The notes: generated from the letters alone by a model not told the origin. Positions 49,807 through 59,091 are shown, numbered from the stretch's first letter. The stretch is 64,000 bases of DNA from BJGV01 sp965205785 (GCA_965205785.1 OZ242188.1:1240001-1304000); one strand, 5' to 3'. Translations and numbers: made by a program.

Positions 49807-50220
49807 TTACGTGTTGTATAAATTCATTTCTGCATTACGTCTTCTAGTTAGACCTGCCAGTGGTCTCCCCTTAAATTTGTTCCAACGAAGAAATTCTAGC
49901 GGCGTTTGGTTTATCCTTCTGACAAGCGTTGATCTACTGAAAGCAGTAATTCCGACATTAAAAGCTAACGACACACAAGCATCGAATTCATTCTGTGTGA
50001 CCGGAATTTTTATCGCACGGTTTACAGCAGAAACGGTCGGCGCAATATCCTGTGCCAAGAATTTTTCTGCCTGGGATTTTGTTATTTTATCTCCCATTTT
50101 TACACCCTTTGTATGTCCCCAGCCAATTGTTGGAACATCTCCTTTCACAGGAATATATGCTTTAAGTCGAAGGCTCTCAAATTCTTTGATTAGATCTAGT
50201 CCGGCTTTTCCAATCTTCAT
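49807..50220 (-). CDS. Phage-type lysozyme (GH24, RrrD/endolysin-like)
   Basis: A 137-residue muramidase. The catalytic Glu is in LIKEFESLRLKAY (about residue 13), followed by TIGWGHTKGV, VTQNEFDACVSLAFNVG and the C-terminal RRRNAEMNLY. It cleaves the glycan strands of peptidoglycan. There is no signal peptide or SAR helix, and no holin or spanin gene is nearby, so it is a stray phage-type gene. It is slightly shorter than the usual 150-165 residues, with a compact segment before LEFLRW. Confidence 0.87.
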   Translation of the reverse strand: MKIGKAGLDLIKEFESLRLKAYIPVKGDVPTIGWGHTKGVKMGDKITKSQAEKFLAQDIAPTVSAVNRAIKIPVTQNEFDACVSLAFNVGITAFSRSTLVRRINQTPLEFLRWNKFKGRPLAGLTRRRNAEMNLYNT

Positions 50221-50329
50221 TCTTACCTCATTTTTATTTCTTCTGAGATCTGCCCTAAACTTGCAGCTAAGAGTGACTCATACAATACGACAATTTTTTC
50301 TATTAGTTATTCAATTTTTCTACTGATAT

Positions 50330-50362
50330 GAATGTCCGCTTTTGGCACAAAACGGACATTCA
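50330..50362 (+). repeat. Hairpin repeat copy 15
   Basis: GAATGTCCGCTTTTGGCAC and AAAACGGACATTC, nearly perfect 13-bp arms. It lies between the lysozyme and protease genes. Confidence 0.92.
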
Positions 50363-50393
50363 AAATTTGATGCTCTATAACATAAACTACAAC

Positions 50394-51857
50394 TTATCTG
50401 GTTAATACAATAAATTGCTGAGCATCTCCAATACGGGCAAGTAATAGCACTTGTTCATCGCTACTCTTTTTAACTGCACTTTTAAATTCTGCTGTAGTAT
50501 TTACAGGCTTTTGATTTACCTGCAGGATAATCATCCCAGTCCTGATACCTTTTTTAGCAGCAATGGAGCCGGGTTGCACCGAGGTTACAACCACTCCTTC
50601 TCCCGGCTTGGCGTTAAACTGTTTAGCAAGCTGTGGGGTTAATGTCTGCACACTTAATCCCATTTTTTCCGTACTTTGCTGTGACTCTATGGACGCATAC
50701 TTATCTTTACCGGGTTGTTTACCAATGGTGAGATTCAATACCTTTCGTTTTCCGTTTCGCAGGATAACTAATTTTTCATGACTATCAGGTGAAATAAGTG
50801 CTACCTGATTTCGGAAGCGTCCAACTTCTTCTACAGGTTTTCCACGAAATTCTAAAATTACATCACCTTGTTGCAAGCCAGCTTTCGCAGCAGGAGATCC
50901 ATCATTTACCTGAGAGACAATAATCCCTTGTCCCGGTTTAACATTGAACGACTTAGCAAGATCCTGAGTAACTTGCTGAATCATAATGCCCAGGAAGCCG
51001 CGTGTTACTTCTCCGTTCTTAACTAACTGAGTAGCAATTTCACTGGCTAAATTACTCGGTATTGCGAAACTAACGCCCATATAACCGCCACTTCGACTAA
51101 ATATAGCTGTGTTGATGCCGACTACTTTGCCGTCCAGATCAACCAGTGGGCCACCAGAGTTACCTGGATTGACTGCCGCATCAGTTTGAACAAAATCTTC
51201 ATAGTCATTCATGCCAATATTGGTACGACCTTTTGCACTGACCACACCAACAGTTAATGTGTTACTAAGGCCAAAGGGATTTCCAATAGCTACAACCCAT
51301 TCACCAACTTTTAACACAGATGAATCAGAGAAAGAAAGTGCAGGAAATCCGCTTTCTTCTATTTCAAGAACTGCTACATCTGATTGAGGATCTAGCCCCG
51401 TAATTTTAGCTTCAAACTCTTGTCCATCCTTAAACCTTACAGTGATATTTTCAGCATTTTCGACTACGTGATTATTAGTAAGAATATATGTTTTTCCAGA
51501 TGAAATGCTATTTTTTGTTGAAAAGACAAAGCCAGAACCCTGTCCAATTGATGGTTGATTATTTTGGGGAGGTTGAGAGCCATGAGGATCATTAGGAAAT
51601 TGATCACCAAAGAATCGTTTTAGAAACTCATCCCCATAAGGGCTCCCATGGCTAAATGGTTGATTGCCAGTATTTGAGGATGCTACTTTACTTTCAACCT
51701 GGATGAATACAACTGAAGGAGAAACCTCCTGCTCTACTGATGCAAAGGCATTACTCGTCCTGCGTAGACTTTCTATATCACGATCAATTGCAGCTGAGGC
51801 AGGGACAGAAATAGACCATACTAAAATAAGAAACGAAACTATTAGATTTCTTTTCAT
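50394..51857 (-). CDS. Do-family periplasmic serine protease (DegQ/MucD-like)
   Basis: A 487-residue protease. A signal peptide (about 1-23) precedes the trypsin-like domain with the catalytic triad His (TNNHVVENA), Asp (DPQSDVAVLEI) and Ser (NPGNSGGPLVDL). Two PDZ domains follow (RGFLGIMIQQ to about residue 380, then GLSVQTLTPQ to the end). It degrades misfolded envelope proteins and can act as a chaperone. The gene is monocistronic, with repeats at both ends. Confidence 0.94.
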   Translation of the reverse strand: MKRNLIVSFLILVWSISVPASAAIDRDIESLRRTSNAFASVEQEVSPSVVFIQVESKVASSNTGNQPFSHGSPYGDEFLKRFFGDQFPNDPHGSQPPQNNQPSIGQGSGFVFSTKNSISSGKTYILTNNHVVENAENITVRFKDGQEFEAKITGLDPQSDVAVLEIEESGFPALSFSDSSVLKVGEWVVAIGNPFGLSNTLTVGVVSAKGRTNIGMNDYEDFVQTDAAVNPGNSGGPLVDLDGKVVGINTAIFSRSGGYMGVSFAIPSNLASEIATQLVKNGEVTRGFLGIMIQQVTQDLAKSFNVKPGQGIIVSQVNDGSPAAKAGLQQGDVILEFRGKPVEEVGRFRNQVALISPDSHEKLVILRNGKRKVLNLTIGKQPGKDKYASIESQQSTEKMGLSVQTLTPQLAKQFNAKPGEGVVVTSVQPGSIAAKKGIRTGMIILQVNQKPVNTTAEFKSAVKKSSDEQVLLLARIGDAQQFIVLTR

Positions 51858-52188
51858 TTTATGCTCCTTGTTATTTTATTGCACATGTTTGCGTTTTATC
51901 TACTACTCGGGTTTATATGTAGTCTCTAAAATAAGAAACTTCCCGAAAACGATTAATAGATATTTAGATAAAGAGAAAAGTTCACAATTTTAAAATAAAT
52001 ATTTATGCCGGAACTTATGACAGTTGATCAGAGTCAAAACAACCGAAGTTCTTGTTTCAAATCTCTTGCCAAGATTTTGTTTTGTTAAATATATGAGTGT
52101 TTTAAAATTGAATGTCCGCTTTTGGCACAAAGCAGACACTCAATCTCTCCTCAGTACTCCTCATAGAAATCCGATATATAGAGTTATT
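51858..52188. other. Intergenic stretch with repeat copy 16 and its tail
   Basis: It holds the protease promoter region, the hairpin at 52110-52142 and a conserved tail that runs into the start of the next gene. No other gene is seen. Confidence 0.5.
52110..52142 (+). repeat. Hairpin repeat copy 16, with conserved tail
   Basis: GAATGTCCGCTTTTGGCAC and AAAGCAGACACTC. The tail CTCCTCAGTACT...GAGTTATTATGG to about 52192 resembles that of copy 3 and carries the next start codon. Confidence 0.9.
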
Positions 52189-52584
52189 ATGGCGAGAACT
52201 AAATTTCGTAATCCGCACTGGTTAATTATTCTTTACTTATCGGTTGGAATAATTTGCAGTTTTGTCGTATTCAAATGGATTCGCTGGGACACATCACCTT
52301 GGCTATTTGTAAGTTTAATTGTTTTCTCTGCGATTGGCTTCTTAGCAATGATAGAAACTCTAACTTCTTATTTGAAACTAAATAATAGCGCCTTAGAGTT
52401 TAGGTCTTGGTTCAGACATAAGGTTATTGCAAAAGATAAGATTGAATCTGCAACATGGGCGAGTGGATGTCCTGTGTCTATTAAATTAAAAGATGGAAAA
52501 TATGTATCTTTGCCTGAATCATTAATGTTGAACAGTCAAGGTACAGTAAACTCTATACGTGCTTGGTTAAATCGAAATAGCTAA
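52189..52584 (+). CDS. Small membrane protein with PH-like domain, hypothetical
   Basis: 131 residues from the ATG at 52189 (MARTKFRNPHWLIIL); the frame is open far upstream, but that part is translated hairpin repeat and not credible. Two membrane helices (LIILYLSVGIICSFVVF, WLFVSLIVFSAIGFLAM) precede a cytoplasmic beta-rich segment (LEFRSWFRHKVIAKDKIESA). It resembles bacterial PH-domain membrane proteins. Function unknown. Confidence 0.6.
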   Translation: MARTKFRNPHWLIILYLSVGIICSFVVFKWIRWDTSPWLFVSLIVFSAIGFLAMIETLTSYLKLNNSALEFRSWFRHKVIAKDKIESATWASGCPVSIKLKDGKYVSLPESLMLNSQGTVNSIRAWLNRNS

Positions 52585-52614
52585 ACACCCGCTTCTGGTA
52601 CAAAGCGGACATTC
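52583..52614 (+). repeat. Hairpin repeat copy 17, with conserved tail
   Basis: ACACCCGCTTCTGGTAC and AAAGCGGACATTC, with a loop substitution. It begins inside the stop codon of the preceding gene; the tail TTCCTCAGTATT...GTCCGTTAT follows. Confidence 0.85.
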
Positions 52615-52786
52615 ACCTCCTTCCTCAGTATTTCTCTGAATTGTCCGTTATGTAAGTATTAACTATATGCTTATGCAGCAACCTCTGATATGGAAAAAAC
52701 ATACATTATTTATTCAAGCGCTAGTTACGAAGTTCTACCAATCGTAAATACTAAGTGTTTAATCTCAAATAATACTGGAGAAAATA

Positions 52787-53212
52787 ATGATATTACGTAA
52801 TAAATCTAATATTTGGATAATATTAGGACTTTTGTGGGTTTCTTCTCTCGCTGGGTGTCAATCAGCTGCGTCACATAGAGCTGATGTACAAGATGATTCT
52901 GCTGACCGATTGACAGTAGGCAGCGTTCAAAGAGAAATACGTGTCGGTATGAGTGGAGCTGATGTTGCTCAGGTACTTGGCTCACCTAATATTGTTTCAA
53001 GTGATGAAGAACGTAGAGAAGTATGGATATACGATAAAATTGCAACTGACCAAGCATATTCTACTAGTGGTGGCGGTGCCAGTATTCTAATTATTGGGGC
53101 TGCTCAATCGGATGGAGCTGCATCTACAAGTCAGCGTACTCTCACTGTTATCATTAAATTTGATAAAGCAGGAAAAGTTAGAGACTTTGCTTATCACACA
53201 TCAAGATTCTAG
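52787..53212 (+). CDS. SmpA/OmlA (BamE-like) lipoprotein
   Basis: A 141-residue lipoprotein with lipobox SLAGCQ (about residue 23). The mature domain has VQREIRVGMSGADVAQVLGS, then VWIYDKIA, the pattern of BamE/SmpA folds. It probably supports outer-membrane protein assembly or another envelope function. It is the first of three tandem lipoprotein genes; the next begins one base after its stop. Confidence 0.78.
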   Translation: MILRNKSNIWIILGLLWVSSLAGCQSAASHRADVQDDSADRLTVGSVQREIRVGMSGADVAQVLGSPNIVSSDEERREVWIYDKIATDQAYSTSGGGASILIIGAAQSDGAASTSQRTLTVIIKFDKAGKVRDFAYHTSRF

Positions 53213-53213
53213 A

Positions 53214-53747
53214 ATGAAGAAATTATCGATTCTTCTCATAACATTTCTTATGGTAGGCTGTGTAACGGTACCAAAAGATCTGTTTGTTGCTACACCACAT
53301 CTCCTAAAACAAAGGCAGATGGAGACTAGGCGCTATGATGGTATCGTTGAAATGGAAATGATTGTCGCATGTGCTAATGTTCTACAAGATCTCGGGTTTA
53401 GTTTAGAAAATTCAGAAACTAAACTTGGGGTTGTCACTGCAAGCAAAGAACGGGATGCTACTCATGGCGGTGAGATTGCAGCTGCAATTGCATTAAGCGT
53501 CTTATCAGGGGTTGCAGTTCCATTTAGCAAAGATCAGACTATTCGTGTGTCTCTTGTTGTTAGGCCAGTTATTGATAGTAAAGACAAGCCAATTGCTGAA
53601 AGCCATTTTGTAAGAATTACTTTCCAACGTATTGTACGGAAATCAGATAATAGTGTTCATTACGAAACTCTTACTGACCCTGTATTATTCAAAGATTTCT
53701 TTGAGAAAGTTTCTAAGTCTGTTTTTCTTGAGGCACAAAAAATATGA
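53214..53747 (+). CDS. Hypothetical lipoprotein (second of three)
   Basis: 177 residues from the ATG at 53214; the open frame begins earlier, but that would run inside the preceding gene. Lipobox MVGCVT (about residue 16). The mature part has CANVLQDLGFSLENSETKLG and AAAIALSVLSGVAVPF and ends FFEKVSKSVFLEAQKI. The VLQDLGF and SVFLEA patterns recur in the third protein (STLQDLGFIIERADLTLG), so the two are paralogues in one operon. Function unknown. Confidence 0.72.
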   Translation: MKKLSILLITFLMVGCVTVPKDLFVATPHLLKQRQMETRRYDGIVEMEMIVACANVLQDLGFSLENSETKLGVVTASKERDATHGGEIAAAIALSVLSGVAVPFSKDQTIRVSLVVRPVIDSKDKPIAESHFVRITFQRIVRKSDNSVHYETLTDPVLFKDFFEKVSKSVFLEAQKI

Positions 53748-54166
53748 AACTCTTACTGTCAGTTTTTCTTATATCCGCTTTACTACTAAGTGGATGTGCT
53801 ACTACAAATCAGCGTGTACTTGATACAGGCGACGAGACACAGCTTCAGAAAAGAAATTATCAGTCTCGTATATTTGATACAGATGATAAAGAGAAAGTAT
53901 TAAGAACAGTCATTTCTACACTTCAAGACCTTGGTTTTATAATTGAGCGTGCGGACTTGACATTAGGGTCAGTAAGTGGAACCAAATTAGATAAACTGAA
54001 TAGAGCTAGAATAACAGTTTCAGTCAGAAAAAAAGGAACAGACCGTATGTTGGTACGAGCAAATGCTCAATTCAACGTACAACCAATCACAGACCCAGAG
54101 CAATATCAGAAATTTTTTTCTTCACTAGGAAAGGCATTATTTCTTACCGCACACGCTGGAGAATAG
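53744..54166 (+). CDS. Hypothetical lipoprotein (third of three)
   Basis: A 140-residue lipoprotein with lipobox LLSGCAT (about residue 17). It overlaps the second gene by four bases (ATGA), so the two are coupled. The fold pattern LRTVISTLQDLGFIIERAD, LTLGSVSGTK and KFFSSLGKALFLTA repeats that of the second protein in shorter form. The trio looks like an envelope-stress or assembly accessory unit; its substrate is unknown. Confidence 0.72.
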   Translation: MKLLLSVFLISALLLSGCATTNQRVLDTGDETQLQKRNYQSRIFDTDDKEKVLRTVISTLQDLGFIIERADLTLGSVSGTKLDKLNRARITVSVRKKGTDRMLVRANAQFNVQPITDPEQYQKFFSSLGKALFLTAHAGE

Positions 54167-54487
54167 TAGCTCCCATTTAATGCTCTCGAAGTCTTGCCCG
54201 CACATAAAAACTTATTTGTATACAAAGTATTTTATTATTTTTCTAAAGCAGCTGCTTCTATTCTGATCCTCTCTTGGATTCAGTCGACATAGAATTAAAT
54301 TAGAGCCGAAGTATTTGTGAGAATATGAACGTCCGCTTTTGGCACAAAGCAGACGTTCGTCTAGTTAATATTTTTTGTTAATTGTGTTTCAATATTTGTA
54401 TATTTATTAGAGTAAATGGAATAAATGAGGTAAATACCTAACTGTTTTTTTTCACGGGATGCTTAAATTAAATATTCAGGGGGAAAG
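54167..54487. other. Intergenic stretch with repeat copy 18
   Basis: No gene is seen. It contains the hairpin at 54326-54358 and a good ribosome site (GGGGGAAAG) for the next gene. Confidence 0.5.
54326..54358 (+). repeat. Hairpin repeat copy 18
   Basis: TGAACGTCCGCTTTTGGCAC and AAAGCAGACGTTC. The outer pair changed from AT-GT/AC-AT to AC-GT/AC-GT, a compensatory change relative to copy 3. It is the last copy in this orientation. Confidence 0.92.
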
Positions 54488-54889
54488 ATGAAACCATTGT
54501 TATTTCTTATTTTTGTTATCCCTCTGTTACTTGTTCCGATAACATTACAAGCAAATAATACAACAACTACCGGAACCTGCGATAGTGGAATGAGTGGTAT
54601 AGAATGTCGCAAAATTGTTATCGTGACAAATTATCAGGATGATAATAATCGCGAATGGAAGAGGGTACGTGTATCTTTTCAGTTTCGTAGTGCAAATGGT
54701 AAATCATGCACAGTACACGGCAAATTAAGCAAAGCAGAAAATATGAGAATGGTTTATAACACGTCTTATCTCAATAATCCTGGCGAATGGGCCAAACCGG
54801 GATTAGTCATAGAGCAAATAAGTAAGGGAATATGGCCACATTCAATCAATTGGAGAATCAGTTGCAAGACTTTGAGCTTTGAGAATTAA
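54488..54889 (+). CDS. Secreted hypothetical protein
   Basis: A 133-residue exported protein: a signal peptide (LLFLIFVIPLLLVPITLQA) cut near residue 22, then a Thr-rich start and a beta-rich body with four cysteines (CDSGMSGIEC, KSCTVHG, RISCKTL). It probably forms disulfides in the periplasm. The ribosome site AGGGGGAAAG precedes the ATG. No family is recognised. Confidence 0.65.
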   Translation: MKPLLFLIFVIPLLLVPITLQANNTTTTGTCDSGMSGIECRKIVIVTNYQDDNNREWKRVRVSFQFRSANGKSCTVHGKLSKAENMRMVYNTSYLNNPGEWAKPGLVIEQISKGIWPHSINWRISCKTLSFEN

Positions 54890-55035
54890 TTAAAGCTATC
54901 AAAATAATCAATAAATCTTAATCAGACACAATAAAATTTAAATATTTATACAGTCCTGATTATTTTTAGTAGTCGTTTGGAAACTTAGAATCTTAGTGAA
55001 GATGTTCTATAAGAGCACTCCAGTTATATTCATTA

Positions 55036-56370
55036 TTAATCTAATTTGAAAAATTTATTTTGAATGCGGCGTGTGATGTACCAAACAGAAAAAACTACAA
55101 ATGGTATCAGTACCCCGGTAACCAATTCAGGATGGATTGGTAAACCTGCTTCTTTGCCCGCTTTGGATACGTACAACAATAGACTAGCAACATAATACGA
55201 GATAGCTGCAATCGATAAACCTTCCACTGTACGTTGAAGTCTCAACTGTAGTTCTTGACCACGTGTGAGCTTCTCAAGTAATTGTTGATTTTGTGTTTCG
55301 GTAAGGATATCAACCTGTGTGCGTAACAGAGCACTAGTTTGCGAGATACGTTCAGAAAGAGAAACCAAACGCTGCTTAGTATATTCTACTTTTGCTATAG
55401 TCGGTGAAAGACGATGCGACATAAATTCACCAATGATTTGCGTACCAGGTATAGGTTTCTCTCTTAATGCATTAATATTTTGAGTTACTAAATTATCGTA
55501 TGCATGTGTAGCAGTAAAGCGGTACATATATTTAATATTAGCGCGCTCAATACGTACTGCCAGTGAAATTAGTCTATCCAGCAATTCTTGTTCAGAAGCT
55601 GATTTATTTTCAAGCTGGGCCGTAATGCTGCCTAATTGTTGCTCAGCACTAGCCAATTTTGGATCAAGTTGTTTAGCCACTGGCAGGCCTCGCAACGCCA
55701 TGAGACGGTAAGTTTCAATTCCTAGCAAGCGATGAGTAATGCGTCCTGCTCGAGACCCAGATGTTTCGGTTGGTGCAATTACTAGCATGCGTTCAAAGCC
55801 GCTGTCACGTAGCATGAAGTCCGTCACCACAATTGAGTGACTATTTCTGCCGACAAGGGACGCAACAACGGGGCGTTCGCCAAACCAGTTACGTGCTGAT
55901 GTCAGCATTTCTTCTGGATGTTTCAGATCTCCATGGACCATAACTAGTTTGATAGCAGCAATAGTTTGACCGGGGATTGCAGCTAACCATCCCTCTGGTA
56001 AAGCTAAGGATGTAAGCAGGTCAGGATCGGATGCGCCCAGTTGTGCGCTCTCTGGTAAAGATTGTACAAGTGAATAGCTTGTAAATTCTGTGTGGCGTTC
56101 CCATCTAAGGGTATATCCTTGTAGTCGCAAGCGAAGAAAATTATCTTGTAAGTGTTCAATGTTGATTTTCTCTTTGCTGGGTAGACGACTCAGGTGCTCA
56201 CACTCCTGTTCAAGTGTGACGTTGTCATTGATTACTGCAACATGAACAACCAACGCAGGCATGTGGATGCGCTGACTTGGTCGAGTGTGTACTTCATTAT
56301 GTAACAAAAAGCGTTGAGGATCAGTAGGGGGTAACCAGTCGCACTGAATTGAATCAGTATTCTGAGTCAT
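55036..56370 (-). CDS. DUF3422 family membrane protein
   Basis: A 444-residue protein. The N-terminus reads RFLLHNEVHTRPSQRIHMPA, the DUF3422 hallmark. A long helical region follows, and two C-terminal membrane helices (about residues 385-440, ISYYVASLLLYVS and TGVLIPFVVFSVWYITRR) anchor it to the inner membrane with the bulk in the cytoplasm. It is conserved in beta- and alphaproteobacteria with no assigned function. The gene is monocistronic. Confidence 0.9.
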   Translation of the reverse strand: MTQNTDSIQCDWLPPTDPQRFLLHNEVHTRPSQRIHMPALVVHVAVINDNVTLEQECEHLSRLPSKEKINIEHLQDNFLRLRLQGYTLRWERHTEFTSYSLVQSLPESAQLGASDPDLLTSLALPEGWLAAIPGQTIAAIKLVMVHGDLKHPEEMLTSARNWFGERPVVASLVGRNSHSIVVTDFMLRDSGFERMLVIAPTETSGSRAGRITHRLLGIETYRLMALRGLPVAKQLDPKLASAEQQLGSITAQLENKSASEQELLDRLISLAVRIERANIKYMYRFTATHAYDNLVTQNINALREKPIPGTQIIGEFMSHRLSPTIAKVEYTKQRLVSLSERISQTSALLRTQVDILTETQNQQLLEKLTRGQELQLRLQRTVEGLSIAAISYYVASLLLYVSKAGKEAGLPIHPELVTGVLIPFVVFSVWYITRRIQNKFFKLD

Positions 56371-56492
56371 GTGTGTAGTATAGAAGAATAATTTGAGAGC
56401 TCATGATTTTAATCTATATTATATTCATCAGGCATCAAATTTTCTTAAATTTAATATGATTTTTATGGGATATAACAATAACATTACCTGGC

Positions 56493-56531
56493 AAAAAAAT
56501 CCCCCAGTAACCAAAGAAGTTACGGGGGATT
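56493..56531 (-). terminator. Rho-independent terminator of the NHL-repeat gene
   Basis: On the minus strand AATCCCCCGTAAC pairs with GTTAC-TGGGGGATT (one bulge) and is followed by TTTTTTT. It lies 20 bp after the stop at 56551. Confidence 0.92.
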
Positions 56532-56550
56532 AAATACAATCTATAAATTA

Positions 56551-58155
56551 CTAGTCAAGACGATCAAATGTCTCCATACATCCATCAATAATATAACTAC
56601 CGTCGCCTGCAACTGCTTTTACGGTATATGTTCCGGGAGAAGCGAACTGTGCGGTACCTAAGTTATAGATCCATTTGCCGCCCGAAAACCGGAAGATATT
56701 GTCATTATTAGATCCTCCAGTAGGTAGGAGATCTTCTCCATCTGGAGGCACTTCACCATAGACTTGCCCACCAAACACTACATTGACTACTGGTAGAGCA
56801 CTTAAGTCAGCATCAGTAATTTCAATACCCTCAGAGTTGACAAGGGTCATCTTCAACGGAATCACTCGTTTTGAATTCTTCTTCAAGGATAACGGAGCGT
56901 CAAAAGGAGGATCAAAACAGATACCGGTTAGCACCGTAGTAGTGACAGGTGGAGTGCCATCAAAAATTAATACCCGGAAATTTGCTCTGTCAGCAACATA
57001 AATGTTGCCGTCAGTATCTATCGCTACACCTTCAGGATTTGCCATGTTACTAGCAGTTGTAGCAAAAACATTTGAAGTAAAGTCTGCTTGACCTAATACC
57101 ACGTCAGCCATCGTATCTGTAGTTAAAGGAGTGTGATACTCCAAAACTCTATTATTAGCAGCATCACCTATGTAAACGTTCCCGAGCGCATCTATTGTCA
57201 TTCTAGAAGGGCCCGCCAAGCTGATGGCACTCACTCCGCCATTGTTAGGAGTATTTGAAATAAAATTTGGTTGACCAAATACAGTATCAGCAACTACATC
57301 TGTAGTATTTATAAGATTAGAATATTCCAACACTCTGTTGTTTTGAGTATCAACTACAAAGACATTACCAGCTGCATCCACTTTTACATCAGTTGGGAGA
57401 AATAGACTACTGGCGGTTACACCACCATTGTTAGGAGTACTCGAAATAAAATTTGGTTGTCCAATCACCATATCAGCTACCGTGTCACCATTTAATGGAT
57501 CAAGATATACCGTCACACGGCTATTATTGGTATCAGCAATCAAAACATTTCCGCTATTATCAACGGTCACATCTAATGGTGTAAATAGAGTGCTTGCGGT
57601 TGGGTTAAATCCGCCATTATTAAATTGAATCGAAGTGAAATCTGGTTGACCAATTACCACGTCGGCTACTTGATCATTTAGCGGATCTAGATATACCAGT
57701 ACACGGCTGTTTTGCCAGTCTGCTACATAGAGGTTGCCGGCAGCATCTAGCGCCAATCCTTGAGGATCGCACAAAGTACTGGCACTCGGACTGGCAGTAT
57801 CAAAATTACATAGGTTCGATACAAAATCGGTTTGGCCCAATACAATATCAGCCACTTGGTCAGTATTTTTTGGATCAAGATATATTAGTACACGGTTGTT
57901 GCGAGCATCTGCCACATAGGCGTTACCAGCAGCATCTACTGTTACATCAGTAGCGTTAAATAGGCTGCTTGCACTTAGCCCTCCATTGTTCACAACAGCA
58001 GAAGTAAAATTTGGTTGACCAAGTACAGTATCAGCTACTCCATCAACTGGATCAGCAGAAGCTATTGGCCCCCATAACAAAGCTAGTGCCAGAAAGCTAT
58101 TACACAGAATTTTATTTATCTTTTCATCTCTTAAAACAATAGTTAATAAACTCAT
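56551..58155 (-). CDS. Secreted NHL-repeat beta-propeller protein
   Basis: A 534-residue exported protein. A signal peptide (about residues 15-35) precedes six NHL-type blades: each contains VADxVLGQxxF, an NNGGxxASSLF-like turn, then VTVDAAGNxYVADxxNNRVL and YLDP. The C-terminal 130 residues form a different domain (PVVNVVFGGQVYGEVPPDGE) found in secreted adhesin-like proteins. It probably binds proteins or polysaccharide outside the cell. A perfect 22-bp palindrome lies 89 bp upstream. Confidence 0.88.
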   Translation of the reverse strand: MSLLTIVLRDEKINKILCNSFLALALLWGPIASADPVDGVADTVLGQPNFTSAVVNNGGLSASSLFNATDVTVDAAGNAYVADARNNRVLIYLDPKNTDQVADIVLGQTDFVSNLCNFDTASPSASTLCDPQGLALDAAGNLYVADWQNSRVLVYLDPLNDQVADVVIGQPDFTSIQFNNGGFNPTASTLFTPLDVTVDNSGNVLIADTNNSRVTVYLDPLNGDTVADMVIGQPNFISSTPNNGGVTASSLFLPTDVKVDAAGNVFVVDTQNNRVLEYSNLINTTDVVADTVFGQPNFISNTPNNGGVSAISLAGPSRMTIDALGNVYIGDAANNRVLEYHTPLTTDTMADVVLGQADFTSNVFATTASNMANPEGVAIDTDGNIYVADRANFRVLIFDGTPPVTTTVLTGICFDPPFDAPLSLKKNSKRVIPLKMTLVNSEGIEITDADLSALPVVNVVFGGQVYGEVPPDGEDLLPTGGSNNDNIFRFSGGKWIYNLGTAQFASPGTYTVKAVAGDGSYIIDGCMETFDRLD

Positions 58156-58243
58156 TGGATTTTTCCCCTTATTGTATTTAACTTCAGAAAATGATTTTTA
58201 TTGTTATATGAGAAGAAAAGTCTAGCATTTCATTAGAACTATT

Positions 58244-58265
58244 TTATGTTCGGTACCGAACATAA
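58244..58265. promoter_or_regulatory. Perfect 22-bp palindromic operator candidate
   Basis: The half-site TTATGTTCGGT is followed directly by its exact inverse ACCGAACATAA. It lies 89 bp upstream of the NHL gene and 220 bp from the ankyrin genes. Perfect symmetry with no spacer suggests a dimeric repressor site. Confidence 0.6.
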
Positions 58266-58371
58266 CAAAAATTTTAATATGAACTAAATTAGCTTTAATT
58301 AAAGTTAGGCAAAATCAGGCCATAAATCAGAGCTACTATCGATTAGAGAGTTAAAAGAAATTGATTTCAGA

Positions 58372-58407
58372 CTGAATGTCTGCTTTGTGCCAATAGCGGA
58401 CGTTCAG
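58372..58407 (-). repeat. Hairpin repeat copy 19 (reversed orientation)
   Basis: CTGAATGTCTGCTTTGTGCC and AATAGCGGACGTTCAG. It is the first copy pointing the other way after 17 in the same orientation. Confidence 0.9.
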
Positions 58408-58485
58408 AAACACAACACAGAAACAACATAGATCTTCAAGTTGGGATTAATAGCTGCCGTATATATACGTAGATAACCTAGCGTT

Positions 58486-59091
58486 ATGTATATGGGCAAA
58501 CAAAAACCACACATAATACGTAGTATCTTCTTCTCAGGAATCCTGGGGCTGAGTTTAGTTTTCTCTCCTAACACTTCTTACGCAAGTAGTGGCGATGACT
58601 TGGTAAAAGCTGCTAGCGCTGGGAATCTCTCTAAAGTTCGAGCCCTTCTTGAGAAAGGAGCTGACGTTAACCATCAGAATAGAAAAGGGGTCACTCCCTT
58701 GATAGCGTCTTCAAAGAAGGGACATACAAAGATTGTGCAGACGCTACTTGCTAAGGGCGCAGAGATGGATCACCAGAGTAAAAGAAATGAAACTGCGATG
58801 AATATAGCGTCTCGGTATGGACACGTGACAATCATAGAGACGTTACTTGCTAAAGGTGCAAATATTGATCATCAAAACGAACAGGGCGGGACGGCTCTGA
58901 TGATAGCTTCTATGTATGGGCGTGAAAAAGTTGTACGGGTCTTGTTGGCAAATGGCGCCAATGTGAACCTGAAAGAAACTCGTGGTGGAACAGCTTTGAT
59001 GTATGTTAGAACGAAGCAAATTGAGAAACTACTAATAGAGGCCGGTGCAGAGGGTGCGTCAGTACGAAGAAAATTAGGAGACTTCCGATAG
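58486..59091 (+). CDS. Periplasmic ankyrin-repeat protein 1
   Basis: A 201-residue exported protein. A signal peptide (IRSIFFSGILGLSLVFS, cut near residue 33) precedes GDDLVKAASAGNLSKVRALLEKGADVN and four further ankyrin repeats of 33 residues. It is a protein-binding scaffold. It is the first of three tandem paralogues; its signal region is almost identical in DNA to that of the second gene, indicating recent duplication. Confidence 0.9.
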   Translation: MYMGKQKPHIIRSIFFSGILGLSLVFSPNTSYASSGDDLVKAASAGNLSKVRALLEKGADVNHQNRKGVTPLIASSKKGHTKIVQTLLAKGAEMDHQSKRNETAMNIASRYGHVTIIETLLAKGANIDHQNEQGGTALMIASMYGREKVVRVLLANGANVNLKETRGGTALMYVRTKQIEKLLIEAGAEGASVRRKLGDFR

